Assembly (NCBI GenBank): GCA_945872195.1
Contig: CAMBZO010000014.1
Coordinates: 1 to 16,020 of the forward strand
Reading direction: 5' to 3'
From: Akkermansia muciniphila
Lineage (GTDB): Bacteria; Verrucomicrobiota; Verrucomicrobiia; Limisphaerales; SXTU01
DNA: 16,020 nucleotides
Under the pieces are notes generated by a model. It was not told the origin of the DNA. It saw only the letters and a program-made list of their open reading frames with translations, and ran no database searches. This document shows positions 6,302-13,409 of this stretch, piece by piece. The position numbers and the translations under genes were made by a program. Within the stretch, counting starts at the first letter, position 1; each line of letters begins with the position of its first letter.

Positions 6302-7603
6302 TCACCCTGCGGCGAGGGGCAGGCTGACGATGTTCTGCGCGGCGTCGGGCGGATACACGGCGAACCATTCCTTCGCCTCCTCCTCGGTGGCGAGGCCCTT
6401 GTAGTGCGCGTGAATCATGGCGGGCGAGTTGCCGGCCTGCTGCGCGGTGTAGTGCTCGTTGCCCTTGTGCAGCGCGTAATGGTAGGTGCAGAAGGCGTGG
6501 CGCAGGCCGTTGCGCCGGGAGGGAATGCCGAGGGACTCCCGCAGTTCGACGGACCGCTCCATGTAGCGGTCCACGCTCTGCGACCAGAGCGGGCCGGTGC
6601 GCTGGTGCCAGGGGCGGAGCCACTCCGCCAGCGCGGGCACGATCTCGACGAGGCGACGGCTGCGGGTCTTGCTCTTGGCCGAGGTGATGTCCACATGGCC
6701 GCGCCGGCGGAACACGTCGTCCCAAGTGAGGCGCAGCGATTCATTCAGGCGCAAACCGGCGAACGCGCAGAGCGCGATGATGGGGCGCAGCTCGTCGTCC
6801 GCGTGGTCGAGCAGTTGCCGCAGTTCGGCGGGGCGGTAGTAGTCCGTGTCCTCCGACGTGAGCGGTTCGGGCTTCATGGCAGGGGCGTCGAAGAGCCTGT
6901 GCGTCACGGCCAGGTAATCTTTCTTCACTGCCCAGCCGAGGAACATCTTGATGGTGGAGCGGTAGTGGTTCCGGGTCTTGGGCGCGAGTTCTGACAGCGA
7001 GCCGAGGAACTGGTCGATGTTGTCCTTGGTCAGGTCGCACACAGCGTAGCCCTTGAAGGTGTCGGTGAACCGGCGAAGGAAGTGGCCGGTCATGTAGGCA
7101 TACACCTTGGACAACTGCGGGCGCTTGCCGTCGGGGGCCTTGGTCTTGGCAGTGCAAGCGGCAAGGAACTCCTCCGCTGCCACAGACACGTCCGCCCGCT
7201 GGACGGTGGCGACGTTCGAGAGAAATCCCTTCACGGCGGCATCGAGCGAGTGTTGCTCGCCGAGCTTGCGCGCGGCATCGAGATATTCGCTGACGGCCTG
7301 AAGTGGCGCGATGTCGCGGCCGGTCTTGCGGCGGAATGCGTCGAGCGCGTCGAAGATGGAGAGCGCCTCGCGGGCCTGCTTGGGAGTAAGGCGAGCGGTG
7401 TCCGAACCCGTGGCGATTTCCTTAACGACCGCTTCCGCGAACTGGAGCGCGCCCTTGGTGCCACCATAAGTGGCGAAGGACTTCATGAGCCGCCGGCCCT
7501 CGACTGGCTGCCAGCACACGCGGTAGCCGCGCCGCCCTTCCGAGCGGTAAATCTTTGCGAGCACCTTGCCGTGGCGCTTCACTTTCTTGGGCCACTTGAT
7601 CAC
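6302..7603 (-). CDS. Tyrosine-type site-specific recombinase (integrase)
   Basis: A 433-residue integrase predicted to insert and excise the element at tRNA-Gln. An N-terminal arm-type DNA-binding region is followed by a SAM-like core-binding domain (around 140-230) and the catalytic domain. Visible active-site residues are R285 (AGLRLNESLRL), a lysine at 310 or 312, R368 (NGLRHAF) and the nucleophile Y401 (HAHYKGL). The two positions usually occupied by His are Asn here (N365 and N392, GNSP), a variant I associate with integrases of this bacterial group. I chose GTG at 7603 because GAGG lies five bases upstream. The open frame continues through the tRNA, but that part simply translates the tRNA and is not protein. 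TTG at 7639 is another possible start. The gene is co-directional with the tRNA and begins about 80 bases after its 3' end. Confidence 0.92.
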   Translation of the reverse strand: MIKWPKKVKRHGKVLAKIYRSEGRRGYRVCWQPVEGRRLMKSFATYGGTKGALQFAEAVVKEIATGSDTARLTPKQAREALSIFDALDAFRRKTGRDIAPLQAVSEYLDAARKLGEQHSLDAAVKGFLSNVATVQRADVSVAAEEFLAACTAKTKAPDGKRPQLSKVYAYMTGHFLRRFTDTFKGYAVCDLTKDNIDQFLGSLSELAPKTRNHYRSTIKMFLGWAVKKDYLAVTHRLFDAPAMKPEPLTSEDTDYYRPAELRQLLDHADDELRPIIALCAFAGLRLNESLRLTWDDVFRRRGHVDITSAKSKTRSRRLVEIVPALAEWLRPWHQRTGPLWSQSVDRYMERSVELRESLGIPSRRNGLRHAFCTYHYALHKGNEHYTAQQAGNSPAMIHAHYKGLATEEEAKEWFAVYPPDAAQNIVSLPLAAG

Positions 7604-7683
7604 ATCCGCCTCGGTGGATTCAGGGGGAACCTGTGACAAATCTGTGTCCGCAGGCCGTGTTTCTTCGCTTTCCTCTGTGTTTT

Positions 7684-7757
7684 TGGCTGTCCGACATGGA
7701 TTCGAACCATGACAAAGGCCTCCAAAGGGCCTTGTGCTACCGTTACACCATCGGACA
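7684..7757 (-). tRNA. tRNA-Gln (anticodon UUG), CCA encoded
   Basis: The minus strand folds into a complete cloverleaf. The acceptor stem TGTCCGA pairs with TCGGACA, the D-stem is GTG/CAC, and the anticodon stem AGGCC/GGCCT encloses loop CTTTGGA with anticodon TTG. The T-arm is CATGG-TTCGAAT-CCATG, followed by discriminator G and a genomic CCA. UUG reads the glutamine codon CAA. The integrase lies directly downstream, so the 3' half is the likely attachment site; the intact cloverleaf shows that insertion restored the gene. Confidence 0.96.
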
Positions 7758-7769
7758 AACCGCAGTGGA

Positions 7770-7797
7770 AACCTAGCGAACGGTCGGGGCCGCGCAA
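7770..7797 (-). promoter_or_regulatory. Candidate sigma-70-like promoter of tRNA-Gln
   Basis: On the minus strand TTGCGC (7792-7797) is separated by 16 bases from TAGGTT (7770-7775). The latter ends 12 bases before the first tRNA base, a suitable distance for a short 5' leader. Both boxes are imperfect, so this is a position-based suggestion. Confidence 0.4.
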
Positions 7798-7892
7798 CGG
7801 TTTTTTCTAGATACCACCCGCGGGGACACGCCCTCGAACGAGGACGGCGATGTTCGCTCGACATGCCGCGCTGCTGGGGAAACACTGGGCCC

Positions 7893-8651
7893 ATGAAAGC
7901 CATACCACTCCTTCTCGCAGCGTTGGCTGCCTGCGCGCTGCCCGTCGGTCCCACCGCGCTAGCACAGGACGCCGGTGCGAAAGCGGCCGACAAGGCGAAA
8001 GCACCGCCATCCGCGCGCTTCGAGCCGGTGGTGCGCGACATTGAGGGCTGGAAGATTCACATCGATCCGGCACTGCTGGAAGGGGAGCACCGCGAGGAAG
8101 GGGCGAAAGCGCTCACGATGCTGGCCAACCATTTGCAGCGCATCAAAATCCTCGTGCCCGCCGAGCCGCTGGTGAAGTTGCAGGCTCTCGAAATCTGGAT
8201 TGAGCACAACCATCCGCTGCTGAAGGCGATGCAATATCACCCCAGCAAGGGCTGGCTTGTCGCCAACGGTCACGACCCGCGCCTGACGCGCAAGGTCCAC
8301 ATCCCACAGGCCCGCGAGCTGGTCTCACGCAGCCAGTTGCTCAAGCATCCGGCCGTCATCCTTCATGAGCTGGCCCACGCCTATCACGACCAGATTCTCA
8401 GCTTCGACCACCCGGAAGTTATCGCCGCCTACAACAAGGCGAAGGAGGCCGGCACTTACGAGAGCGTCCTCCTTTACACCGGTAAAAAGGTGAAGCACTA
8501 CGGTCTGACCAACCACAAGGAATACTTCGCCGAGGGCACGGAAGCGTATTTTTACAGGAACGATTTCTATCCATTTGTCCGCGCTGAGTTGAAAGAGCAC
8601 GACCCGACGCTCCATGACGTGCTGGTGAAAATCTGGGGCGCGGCAAATTGA
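7893..8651 (+). CDS. Secreted putative zinc metallopeptidase (HExxH)
   Basis: A 252-residue protein with an N-terminal signal peptide (MKAIPLLLAALAACALPVG, cleavage probably near residue 25), hence exported. The zinc-binding HELAH motif is at residues 158-162, within LHELAHAYHDQ. Downstream NHKEYFAEGTEAYF supplies glutamates (E210, E214, E217), one of which may be the third zinc ligand as in gluzincins or lethal-factor-like peptidases. I cannot place it in a named peptidase family. The start is ATG 7893, chosen because it opens the signal peptide; the frame upstream is open to 7734 but runs across the tRNA. There is no clear Shine-Dalgarno. The gene is the first chromosomal gene outside the inferred element. 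Confidence 0.82.
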   Translation: MKAIPLLLAALAACALPVGPTALAQDAGAKAADKAKAPPSARFEPVVRDIEGWKIHIDPALLEGEHREEGAKALTMLANHLQRIKILVPAEPLVKLQALEIWIEHNHPLLKAMQYHPSKGWLVANGHDPRLTRKVHIPQARELVSRSQLLKHPAVILHELAHAYHDQILSFDHPEVIAAYNKAKEAGTYESVLLYTGKKVKHYGLTNHKEYFAEGTEAYFYRNDFYPFVRAELKEHDPTLHDVLVKIWGAAN

Positions 8652-8803
8652 ACTCGCTCTCGCAACCCTTGATTCCCGCAGCGCGCACTCGACTCTTCCC
8701 CGCCGCTCTCCTCTTTGCGCCGCTGCGGTCTGGAGGCTAGCGCACCGCCACGAGGGCGTATCTCCTTCAAACGATTCGCCGCTTCACAACGTCGAATTGC
8801 GCA

Positions 8804-8929
8804 ATGTCAGCTTGGCTGAACCCAACTCGGATGACGCGCATCCTCTTGATTGTGGTGGGTGCGGTGCTAGTCGCGATGGCGGCTACGTGTCTGGAAACTG
8901 GCTTGCCTTTTTCCGCCCCGCCGAAATGA
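8804..8929 (+). CDS. 41-residue single-span membrane peptide overlapping the DUF1080 gene
   Basis: A short frame from ATG 8804 encodes a peptide with a basic start, a strong hydrophobic segment (MTRILLIVVGAVLVAMAA) and a short tail (TCLETGLPFSAPPK). Its TGA stop overlaps the ATG of the DUF1080 gene as ATGA. This is the classic arrangement for coupled translation, and no Shine-Dalgarno is visible for the downstream gene on its own. An internal ATG at codon 10 would give a 32-residue form that begins right before the hydrophobic span. No family is recognised. It may be a small membrane protein, or a leader that delivers ribosomes to the hydrolase gene. The remainder of the 8652-8925 gap shows nothing else. 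Confidence 0.5.
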   Translation: MSAWLNPTRMTRILLIVVGAVLVAMAATCLETGLPFSAPPK

Positions 8930-9768
8930 TGCGCCTCATGCTGAAGCATTTCCTCTCCCCCAAGTTCATTGTCCCCGCGCTCGTTGTCGGTGCAGCCGTC
9001 GCGCTGACTGCTGCTGACGCGGTGAAGAAGAGCCTCGGCTACGAGGCCACTTCCCCGCTCATCCCCGGCACCAAGTGGCACGTCCATGACGGCACCCGTC
9101 CGGTGCCGCCGGTCGTCACGCCAGCCGCGACCTTCAGTCACCTCGCGCCGCCGCCGTCGGACGCCACGGTCCTCTTCGATGGCAAGGACTTGTCCAAATG
9201 GAAGAGCGGCAAGGGCGACGCGGGCTGGAAGATCGAAGGCGGCTACATGGAAGTCGCGCCCAAGTCCGGCAGCATCCAGACCAAGGACTCGTTCGCCGAT
9301 TTCCAGTTGCACCTGGAGTTTGCCACGCCTGCGAAGGTGGACGGCAACAGCCAGGGCCGTGGCAACAGCGGCGTGCTCTTCAATGGCGTCTACGAAGTGC
9401 AGGTCCTTGACTCCTACGAGAACCCGACCTACCCCGACGGCCAGTGCGCCGCGCTCTACGGCCAGTCGCCGCCGCTGGCCAACGCCAGCAAGAAACCCGG
9501 CGAGTGGCAGAGCTACGACATCATCTGGGAATCCCCGCGCTGGGATGCCGACGGCAAGATCGCCAAGAAGGCGGCCGTGACGGTCATTCACAACGGCGTC
9601 GTCGTGCACCATCGCAAGGAATACCTGGGCAACACGCCGCACCAAAACAACGGCAACTACAACAAGCCGCACGCGCCCGAGGTCTTCATCCAGTTGCAGG
9701 ACCACAACAACCCGATGCGCTTCCGTAACATCTGGCTGCGCAGCCTGCGCCAATACGACCAGCCCTGA
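8926..9768 (+). CDS. Secreted DUF1080 (3-keto-disaccharide hydrolase family) protein
   Basis: A 280-residue protein starting with MMRLMLKHFLSPKF and a hydrophobic segment (IVPALVVGAAVALTAADA), probably a signal peptide or membrane anchor. The DUF1080 domain covers most of the rest. It is a concanavalin-like beta-sandwich recognisable by LFDGKDLSKWKSG near the start, a central GNSGVLFNGVYEVQVLDSYE and a C-terminal FIQLQDHNNPMRFRNIWLR. The family is abundant in Verrucomicrobiota and Planctomycetota; characterised members cleave 3-keto-glycosides. Substrate cannot be inferred. The start is the first ATG of the ATGA overlap with the small membrane peptide. The frame upstream of 8926 is open to 8797, but the residues there look out of frame with that peptide. 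Confidence 0.9.
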   Translation: MMRLMLKHFLSPKFIVPALVVGAAVALTAADAVKKSLGYEATSPLIPGTKWHVHDGTRPVPPVVTPAATFSHLAPPPSDATVLFDGKDLSKWKSGKGDAGWKIEGGYMEVAPKSGSIQTKDSFADFQLHLEFATPAKVDGNSQGRGNSGVLFNGVYEVQVLDSYENPTYPDGQCAALYGQSPPLANASKKPGEWQSYDIIWESPRWDADGKIAKKAAVTVIHNGVVVHHRKEYLGNTPHQNNGNYNKPHAPEVFIQLQDHNNPMRFRNIWLRSLRQYDQP

Positions 9769-9795
9769 TCCCGGTGGATCGCGGACACTCCGCTC

Positions 9796-10167
9796 ATGCG
9801 ACCGTTTCAGATCATCTTCACACCCACCGGGGCTGCCGAGCTGTCCAAGATGCCCAAGGAGCTGCAGCTCCAGATTCTTGGCGAGTTTCGCGGACTGCCG
9901 CAGGAAGTCATCAGCACGGAGTTGGAGCGGTTCGGCAAGCTGGAGCGCGATGGCCATGTGCTGCACCGCTTCCGCGTGGGCGACTACCGGATTTACTTCG
10001 AGCGCCACGAGCTGGGAGTGCTCGTGCAACGCATCCTGAGCCGGAACTCGCTGAAGGATTTTCTCTTCCGCTCCAGCCTGCCCCTCGGCGAGGACGAGGC
10101 GTTGCAGGACAACCCGAAGTTCTGGGAACTGATGGGCGCGGCGAAGGGGAAAACCAGTGTTCAGTGA
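9796..10167 (+). CDS. RelE/ParE-fold protein, stand-alone
   Basis: A 123-residue protein. Residues 4-95 resemble the RelE/ParE toxin superfamily: FQIIFTPTGAAELSKMP at the start, and the characteristic LHRFRVGDYRIYFE strand pair at 56-69 followed by LVQRILSRN. RelE family members cleave mRNA at the ribosome and ParE members inhibit gyrase, usually opposed by an antitoxin encoded next door. No antitoxin-like small ORF is seen on either side. The C-terminus has an extra tail (EDEALQDNPKFWELMG) of about 30 residues. It begins 27 bases after the DUF1080 stop and may share its transcript. It could be a domesticated toxin or a structural relative with another role. No Shine-Dalgarno is evident. Confidence 0.72.
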   Translation: MRPFQIIFTPTGAAELSKMPKELQLQILGEFRGLPQEVISTELERFGKLERDGHVLHRFRVGDYRIYFERHELGVLVQRILSRNSLKDFLFRSSLPLGEDEALQDNPKFWELMGAAKGKTSVQ

Positions 10168-10360
10168 ACTCGGGCGGCGGGAAGTCCGTGTCCGAACATG
10201 GAATACTCCCCCTTCACACCTTCGGCAGGTTCAAGAGGGGAAGCCGCAGCTGGACACGGATTAAACCGGCAAGATCAGGGCGAGGGAGTTTCTTATCCGG
10301 GCGGGCTACGAGCGGGGACGATGATCCCCGTTGATGCGAGAGAAGGCTGCCGCCCAGTGC

Positions 10361-11389
10361 CTATCGGACATTCGCCACATACCAGTCCAGCGCGAGTTCG
10401 AGGCCCTGCGACATCGTGTGCGATGGATCGTAGCCGAGGAGGCTGCGGGCTTTGTCCACGTTCGCCAGCGAGTGGCGCACATCGCCGACTCGGAAGTCGC
10501 CGTAGGTGGGCTTCTGCTCGGGCAGCGACGGATTGCGCCGATGCAGGCCATTGTGGATGGCGCGGTAGAGGTCGTTGAGCGTGGTGCGGTCGCCGACGGC
10601 GACGTTGTAGACTTGGTTGAGCGCGTCAGCGCGGGTCGTGGTTGCGGCGAGCAGGTTCGCCTGAACGACGTTGGCGATATAGCAGAAGTCCCGGCTGGTC
10701 TCGCCGTCGCCCAGAATGGTCACCGGCTCGCGTTTCAAAATCGCCGCGACCCATTTCGGGATTACCGCCGCATACGCGCCGTTGGGGTCTTGGCGCGGGC
10801 CGAAGACGTTGAAGTAGCGCAGGCCGATGGTCTGGAAGCCGTAGGTGCGCGCGAAGACGTCGGCGTAAATCTCGTTGAACTTCTTGGTCGCGGCGTAGGG
10901 GGAGAGGACGTTGCCCACCTTGTCCTCGACTTTCGGCAGGTCCGGATCGTCGCCATAAACGGCGCTGCTGGAGGCGTAGACCAGTCGCTTCACCTGCGCG
11001 TCGCGCGCGGCGAGCAGGAGATTTAGGAAGCCGCTGACGTTGCTGTCGTGGCTGGCCACGGGATCGGCCACCGAGCGCGGCACGGAGCCGAGTGCGGCCT
11101 GATGCAAAACGTAGTCCGCGCCGGCGCACGCGCGGCGGCAGGTGTCGAGCTGCGTGATGTCACCCTCGATGAAAGTGCAGCGTGCCCACTGGGTAGCGGA
11201 GACGAGGTCGCGGACCTGCTCGAGGTTTTGGCGGTGACCGGTGGCGAAGTTGTCGAGCGCGACGACTGCTTGGTCGAGCCGGAGGAGGGTCTCGACGAGG
11301 TGGGAGCCAATGAAGCCAGCGGCACCGGTGATGAGCCAGCGGCGCGGCGCGGCGGGCAGTGCGACTTGGATCTCGGGGTAGGTAGTCAT
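10361..11389 (-). CDS. wbpP: UDP-N-acetylglucosamine/uronate 4-epimerase, WbpP/TviC type
   Basis: A 342-residue extended short-chain dehydrogenase. The NAD-binding motif GAAGFIG is at 22-28, the catalytic tyrosine and lysine at Y165 and K169 (SPYAATK), and the serine in the upstream YASSSAVYG segment. Long stretches match Pseudomonas WbpP and Salmonella TviC: LDNFATGHRQNLEQV, DYVLHQAALGSVPRS, LRYFNVFGPRQDPNGAYAA and GDGETSRDFCYI. It interconverts UDP-GlcNAc/UDP-GalNAc or their uronic acids in the cytoplasm, supplying GalNAc-type sugars for surface polysaccharide. The gene begins 10 bases after the dehydrogenase stop with GAGG four bases before ATG, so the pair is an operon. The exact substrate preference (acetamido sugar or its uronate) is inferred from the family. 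Confidence 0.92.
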   Translation of the reverse strand: MTTYPEIQVALPAAPRRWLITGAAGFIGSHLVETLLRLDQAVVALDNFATGHRQNLEQVRDLVSATQWARCTFIEGDITQLDTCRRACAGADYVLHQAALGSVPRSVADPVASHDSNVSGFLNLLLAARDAQVKRLVYASSSAVYGDDPDLPKVEDKVGNVLSPYAATKKFNEIYADVFARTYGFQTIGLRYFNVFGPRQDPNGAYAAVIPKWVAAILKREPVTILGDGETSRDFCYIANVVQANLLAATTTRADALNQVYNVAVGDRTTLNDLYRAIHNGLHRRNPSLPEQKPTYGDFRVGDVRHSLANVDKARSLLGYDPSHTMSQGLELALDWYVANVR

Positions 11390-11399
11390 TTGGCCTCGT

Positions 11400-12683
11400 T
11401 CACGCCTTCCACACCTTCCCCGCCTTGACCTTGACGTCGGCCATGGCGTTGCGCGTGTCCACGATGATTTGCGCCCAATCGGCGAGTTCCTGGTTGTTGG
11501 CCTTCTTGTGGTTGGTGCAAATGACCACGGCGTCGTAGCTGCTGATGGACCTCTGGGTCCACGGGACGGACTTCACGCCAGCCCAGTGGCCGTGCTCGCG
11601 GCTGGGGCGGATGACGGGGACGTGCGGGTCGAAGTAAGCCAGCTTCGCGCCGCGCTCCTTGAAGAGGTCGAGGAGCGTGTAGCTGGGGGACTCGCGGTCG
11701 TCGTCCACGTTGGCTTTGTAGGCCAGGCCCATGATGAGAATCTTGCTGCCGTTGATGGATTTCTTCTTCGCGTTGAGCGCCTCCTGCGTGCGATGCACGA
11801 CATACATCGGCATGGCGGTGTTCACCTCGCCGGCCAGCTCGATGAACTTGGTGTTCTGCCCATACTCGCGCGCCTTCCACGTGAGGTAGAACGGGTCAAT
11901 CGGGATGCAATGCCCGCCGAGACCGGGGCCGGGGTAGAAGGCCATGTAGCCGAAGGGCTTCGTCTTCGCGGCGTTGATGACCTCCCACACGTCAATGCCC
12001 ATCGCGGCGTAAACCTGCTTCAGCTCGTTCACCAGCGCGATGTTCACGCCACGGAAGATGTTTTCCAAAAGCTTCGTCGCCTCCGCCGCACGGCAGGAAC
12101 TGACGGGGACGATGGTCTTGATGGCCTTGCTGTAAACCTCGATGGCGCGCTTCAAGCACGCCGGCGTGAATCCGCCGACGACTTTCGGGATCTGCGCGAC
12201 GATGCTGTTCGGGTTGCCGGGGTCTTCGCGCTCGGGGGAGAAGGCGAGGTTGAAGTCCACACCGGCCTTCAAGCCGCTGCGCTCCAGCACGGCCCGCAGG
12301 TCTTCGTCCGTCGTGCCAGGATAGGTCGTGGATTCGAGCACCACGAGCAGGCCCTTGTGGACGTGCGGTAGGATGGCCTCGCCGGACTTGATGATGTAGC
12401 TGATGTCCGGCTCGCGGTTTTTGTTGAGCGGCGTCGGGACACAGATAATCACGGCGTCGAGCTTCTTGATGGCAGAGAAGTCCGCCGTCGCGCGGAAGCG
12501 ACCGGCGTTGACTTGTTCCGCAATCGCGGCCGCCGGGATGTGTTCGATGTAGCTCTTCCCCGCTGTGAGCGCGCTGATCTTCCTTTCATCCACGTCGAGG
12601 CCGGTGACATCCACGCCGGAGCGTGCGAATTGGAGCGAGAGAGGGAGGCCGACGTAGCCGAGGCCGATGATGCCGATTTTCAT
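11400..12683 (-). CDS. wbpA: UDP-N-acetyl-D-glucosamine 6-dehydrogenase, WbpA/TviB type
   Basis: A 427-residue nucleotide-sugar dehydrogenase. GLGYVG at residues 7-12 is the NAD-binding loop, VLESTTYPGTT marks the N-terminal domain end and FSPERE the substrate region. The catalytic cysteine is C259 in GPGLGGHCIPIDPFY. The C-terminal UDP-binding domain includes GLAYKANVDDDRESPS. It oxidises the C6 hydroxyl of UDP-GlcNAc twice to the carboxylate. Together with the following epimerase this gives UDP-GalNAc-uronic acid, as in Vi antigen and some O-antigens. The linkage to a WbpP/TviC homologue and the motif variants favour an N-acetyl-hexosamine substrate over UDP-glucose. There is no Shine-Dalgarno upstream of ATG 12683. 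The 191-base gap to the divergent cytochrome gene must hold both promoters, but I see no convincing boxes. Confidence 0.9.
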   Translation of the reverse strand: MKIGIIGLGYVGLPLSLQFARSGVDVTGLDVDERKISALTAGKSYIEHIPAAAIAEQVNAGRFRATADFSAIKKLDAVIICVPTPLNKNREPDISYIIKSGEAILPHVHKGLLVVLESTTYPGTTDEDLRAVLERSGLKAGVDFNLAFSPEREDPGNPNSIVAQIPKVVGGFTPACLKRAIEVYSKAIKTIVPVSSCRAAEATKLLENIFRGVNIALVNELKQVYAAMGIDVWEVINAAKTKPFGYMAFYPGPGLGGHCIPIDPFYLTWKAREYGQNTKFIELAGEVNTAMPMYVVHRTQEALNAKKKSINGSKILIMGLAYKANVDDDRESPSYTLLDLFKERGAKLAYFDPHVPVIRPSREHGHWAGVKSVPWTQRSISSYDAVVICTNHKKANNQELADWAQIIVDTRNAMADVKVKAGKVWKA

Positions 12684-12874
12684 GTGATGGTTCGACAGCT
12701 AGGCCACCAGACCGGGTGTTTGCCCCGCCGAGAGCGGTGTCCGTCTTGCAACCCTGCGCGGGCGTTTGTATCTGCCGAGCAAGATGATGGAAAGCAAAAC
12801 CTGCCCCTGAAATCTTTTCGCGTGCAAACTGTCTGCCCTCCGGCTAAATACCCGCCGTCAACAGCATATAAATT

Positions 12875-13270
12875 ATGAAAAGATTTACCATCGCACTCAG
12901 TCTCTGCACGGGCCTCGCGCTCGCGTTCACCGCCGCCGCCGCCGCCAAGAAGGAACTCCCCCCGGCCGCCAAGAAGGCCGGCCTGACGTTTGACAAGGAC
13001 ATCAAGCCCATCTTCGAGAAGAACTGCTTCGAATGCCACGGCGACAAGAAGCAGAAAGGCAAGCTCCGTCTCGACACCCTCGCCTTCGCTACCAAGGGCG
13101 GCGAGAACGGCAAGGCCTTCGTCGCCGGCAAGAGCGCCGACAGCGCGCTCGTCAAGTCCGTCGCCCGCCTCGTGGAAGACGACGCCATGCCGCCCGAGGG
13201 CAAGGGCAAGCCGCTGACCGCCGAGCAGATCGGCCTTATCCGCGCGTGGATTGACCAGGGCGCGAAGTAA
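12875..13270 (+). CDS. Small secreted cytochrome c (Planctomycete-type PSCyt1-like)
   Basis: A 131-residue protein with a signal peptide ending in an alanine-rich stretch near residue 24. It has a single c-type heme site CFECH (C51, C54, H55) in FDKDIKPIFEKNCFECHGD. M105 in DDAMPPEGKGKPL is the probable distal heme ligand, and the C-terminus LIRAWIDQGAK is typical of the Planctomycete cytochrome C domain. In the group this domain is usually fused to large DUF1549/DUF1553 proteins; here it stands alone as a periplasmic electron carrier. The start at ATG 12875 follows an AT-rich stretch without a Shine-Dalgarno. The gene is monocistronic, divergent from wbpA and closed by a terminator 29 bases after the stop. 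Confidence 0.92.
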   Translation: MKRFTIALSLCTGLALAFTAAAAAKKELPPAAKKAGLTFDKDIKPIFEKNCFECHGDKKQKGKLRLDTLAFATKGGENGKAFVAGKSADSALVKSVARLVEDDAMPPEGKGKPLTAEQIGLIRAWIDQGAK

Positions 13271-13298
13271 GCACGGTCTCACAATTCCCCTTCACCAA

Positions 13299-13330
13299 CT
13301 CCGGTCCGCCAAGCGGGCTGGAGTTTTTTT
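13299..13330 (+). terminator. Intrinsic terminator of the cytochrome c gene
   Basis: An 11-bp stem pairs 13299-13309 with 13313-13323 around a CAA loop, with two G-U wobbles in RNA. Seven T follow at 13324-13330. It lies just after the cytochrome stop and ends transcription before the convergent HAD gene. Confidence 0.9.
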
Positions 13331-13409
13331 GTGCCGCCGACTTGACAGTCGCCGCTCCTGTTCTGAGTTGCAGAACCGACGGCGGCTTCAAATCACAAGC
13401 CCGACCCCC

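Larger units (their letters stand above)
1..7686. mobile_element. Integrated genetic element at tRNA-Gln (one end only in window)
   Basis: All recognisable genes from the left edge to the tRNA are on the minus strand. They comprise a tyrosine recombinase ending its neighbourhood at the 3' side of tRNA-Gln, two AlpA-type regulators, a CHC2/DUF3987 replication protein, an iteron-like repeat region and type I restriction-modification cargo. Tyrosine recombinases commonly insert elements into tRNA 3' ends, leaving the tRNA intact beside the integrase gene, as here. The crossover is therefore inferred to lie in the 3' part of the tRNA, about 7684-7710. I looked for a second copy of the tRNA 3' end elsewhere in the window and found none, so the other attachment site should be beyond the left edge. 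Whether the element is still mobile cannot be judged, and the frameshifted zinc-ribbon gene hints at some decay or an assembly error. Confidence 0.75.

Noticed and set aside
7604..8041. Upstream extension of the integrase reading frame through the tRNA, giving a 579-residue protein
   Set aside because: The extra residues are the translated tRNA-Gln and its promoter region; a GTG with a good ribosome site at 7603 explains the start.
8767..10029. Open frame of 420 codons antisense to the DUF1080 and RelE-like genes
   Set aside because: It is a shadow of strongly supported plus-strand genes in GC-rich DNA; the composition is low-complexity and no domain is recognisable.
10185..10260. Nine-base inverted repeat (TCCGTGTCC and its complement) downstream of the RelE-like gene
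   Set aside because: The arms are about 58 bases apart and short enough to arise by chance.
10311..10332. Hairpin (8-bp stem, 6-base loop) between the convergent RelE-like and wbpP genes as a terminator
   Set aside because: No T run follows on either strand, so it cannot be called an intrinsic terminator; it may still be a weak bidirectional structure.
10331..11026. Open frame of 231 codons antisense to wbpP
   Set aside because: A shadow of the epimerase gene, without any recognisable family feature.
11469..12371. Open frame of 300 codons antisense to wbpA
   Set aside because: A codon-bias mirror of a clear dehydrogenase gene; no motif is seen.
12684..12874. Promoter boxes between the divergent wbpA and cytochrome c genes
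   Set aside because: TAAATA and TATAAA stretches are present, but no suitably spaced -35 element could be paired with them.
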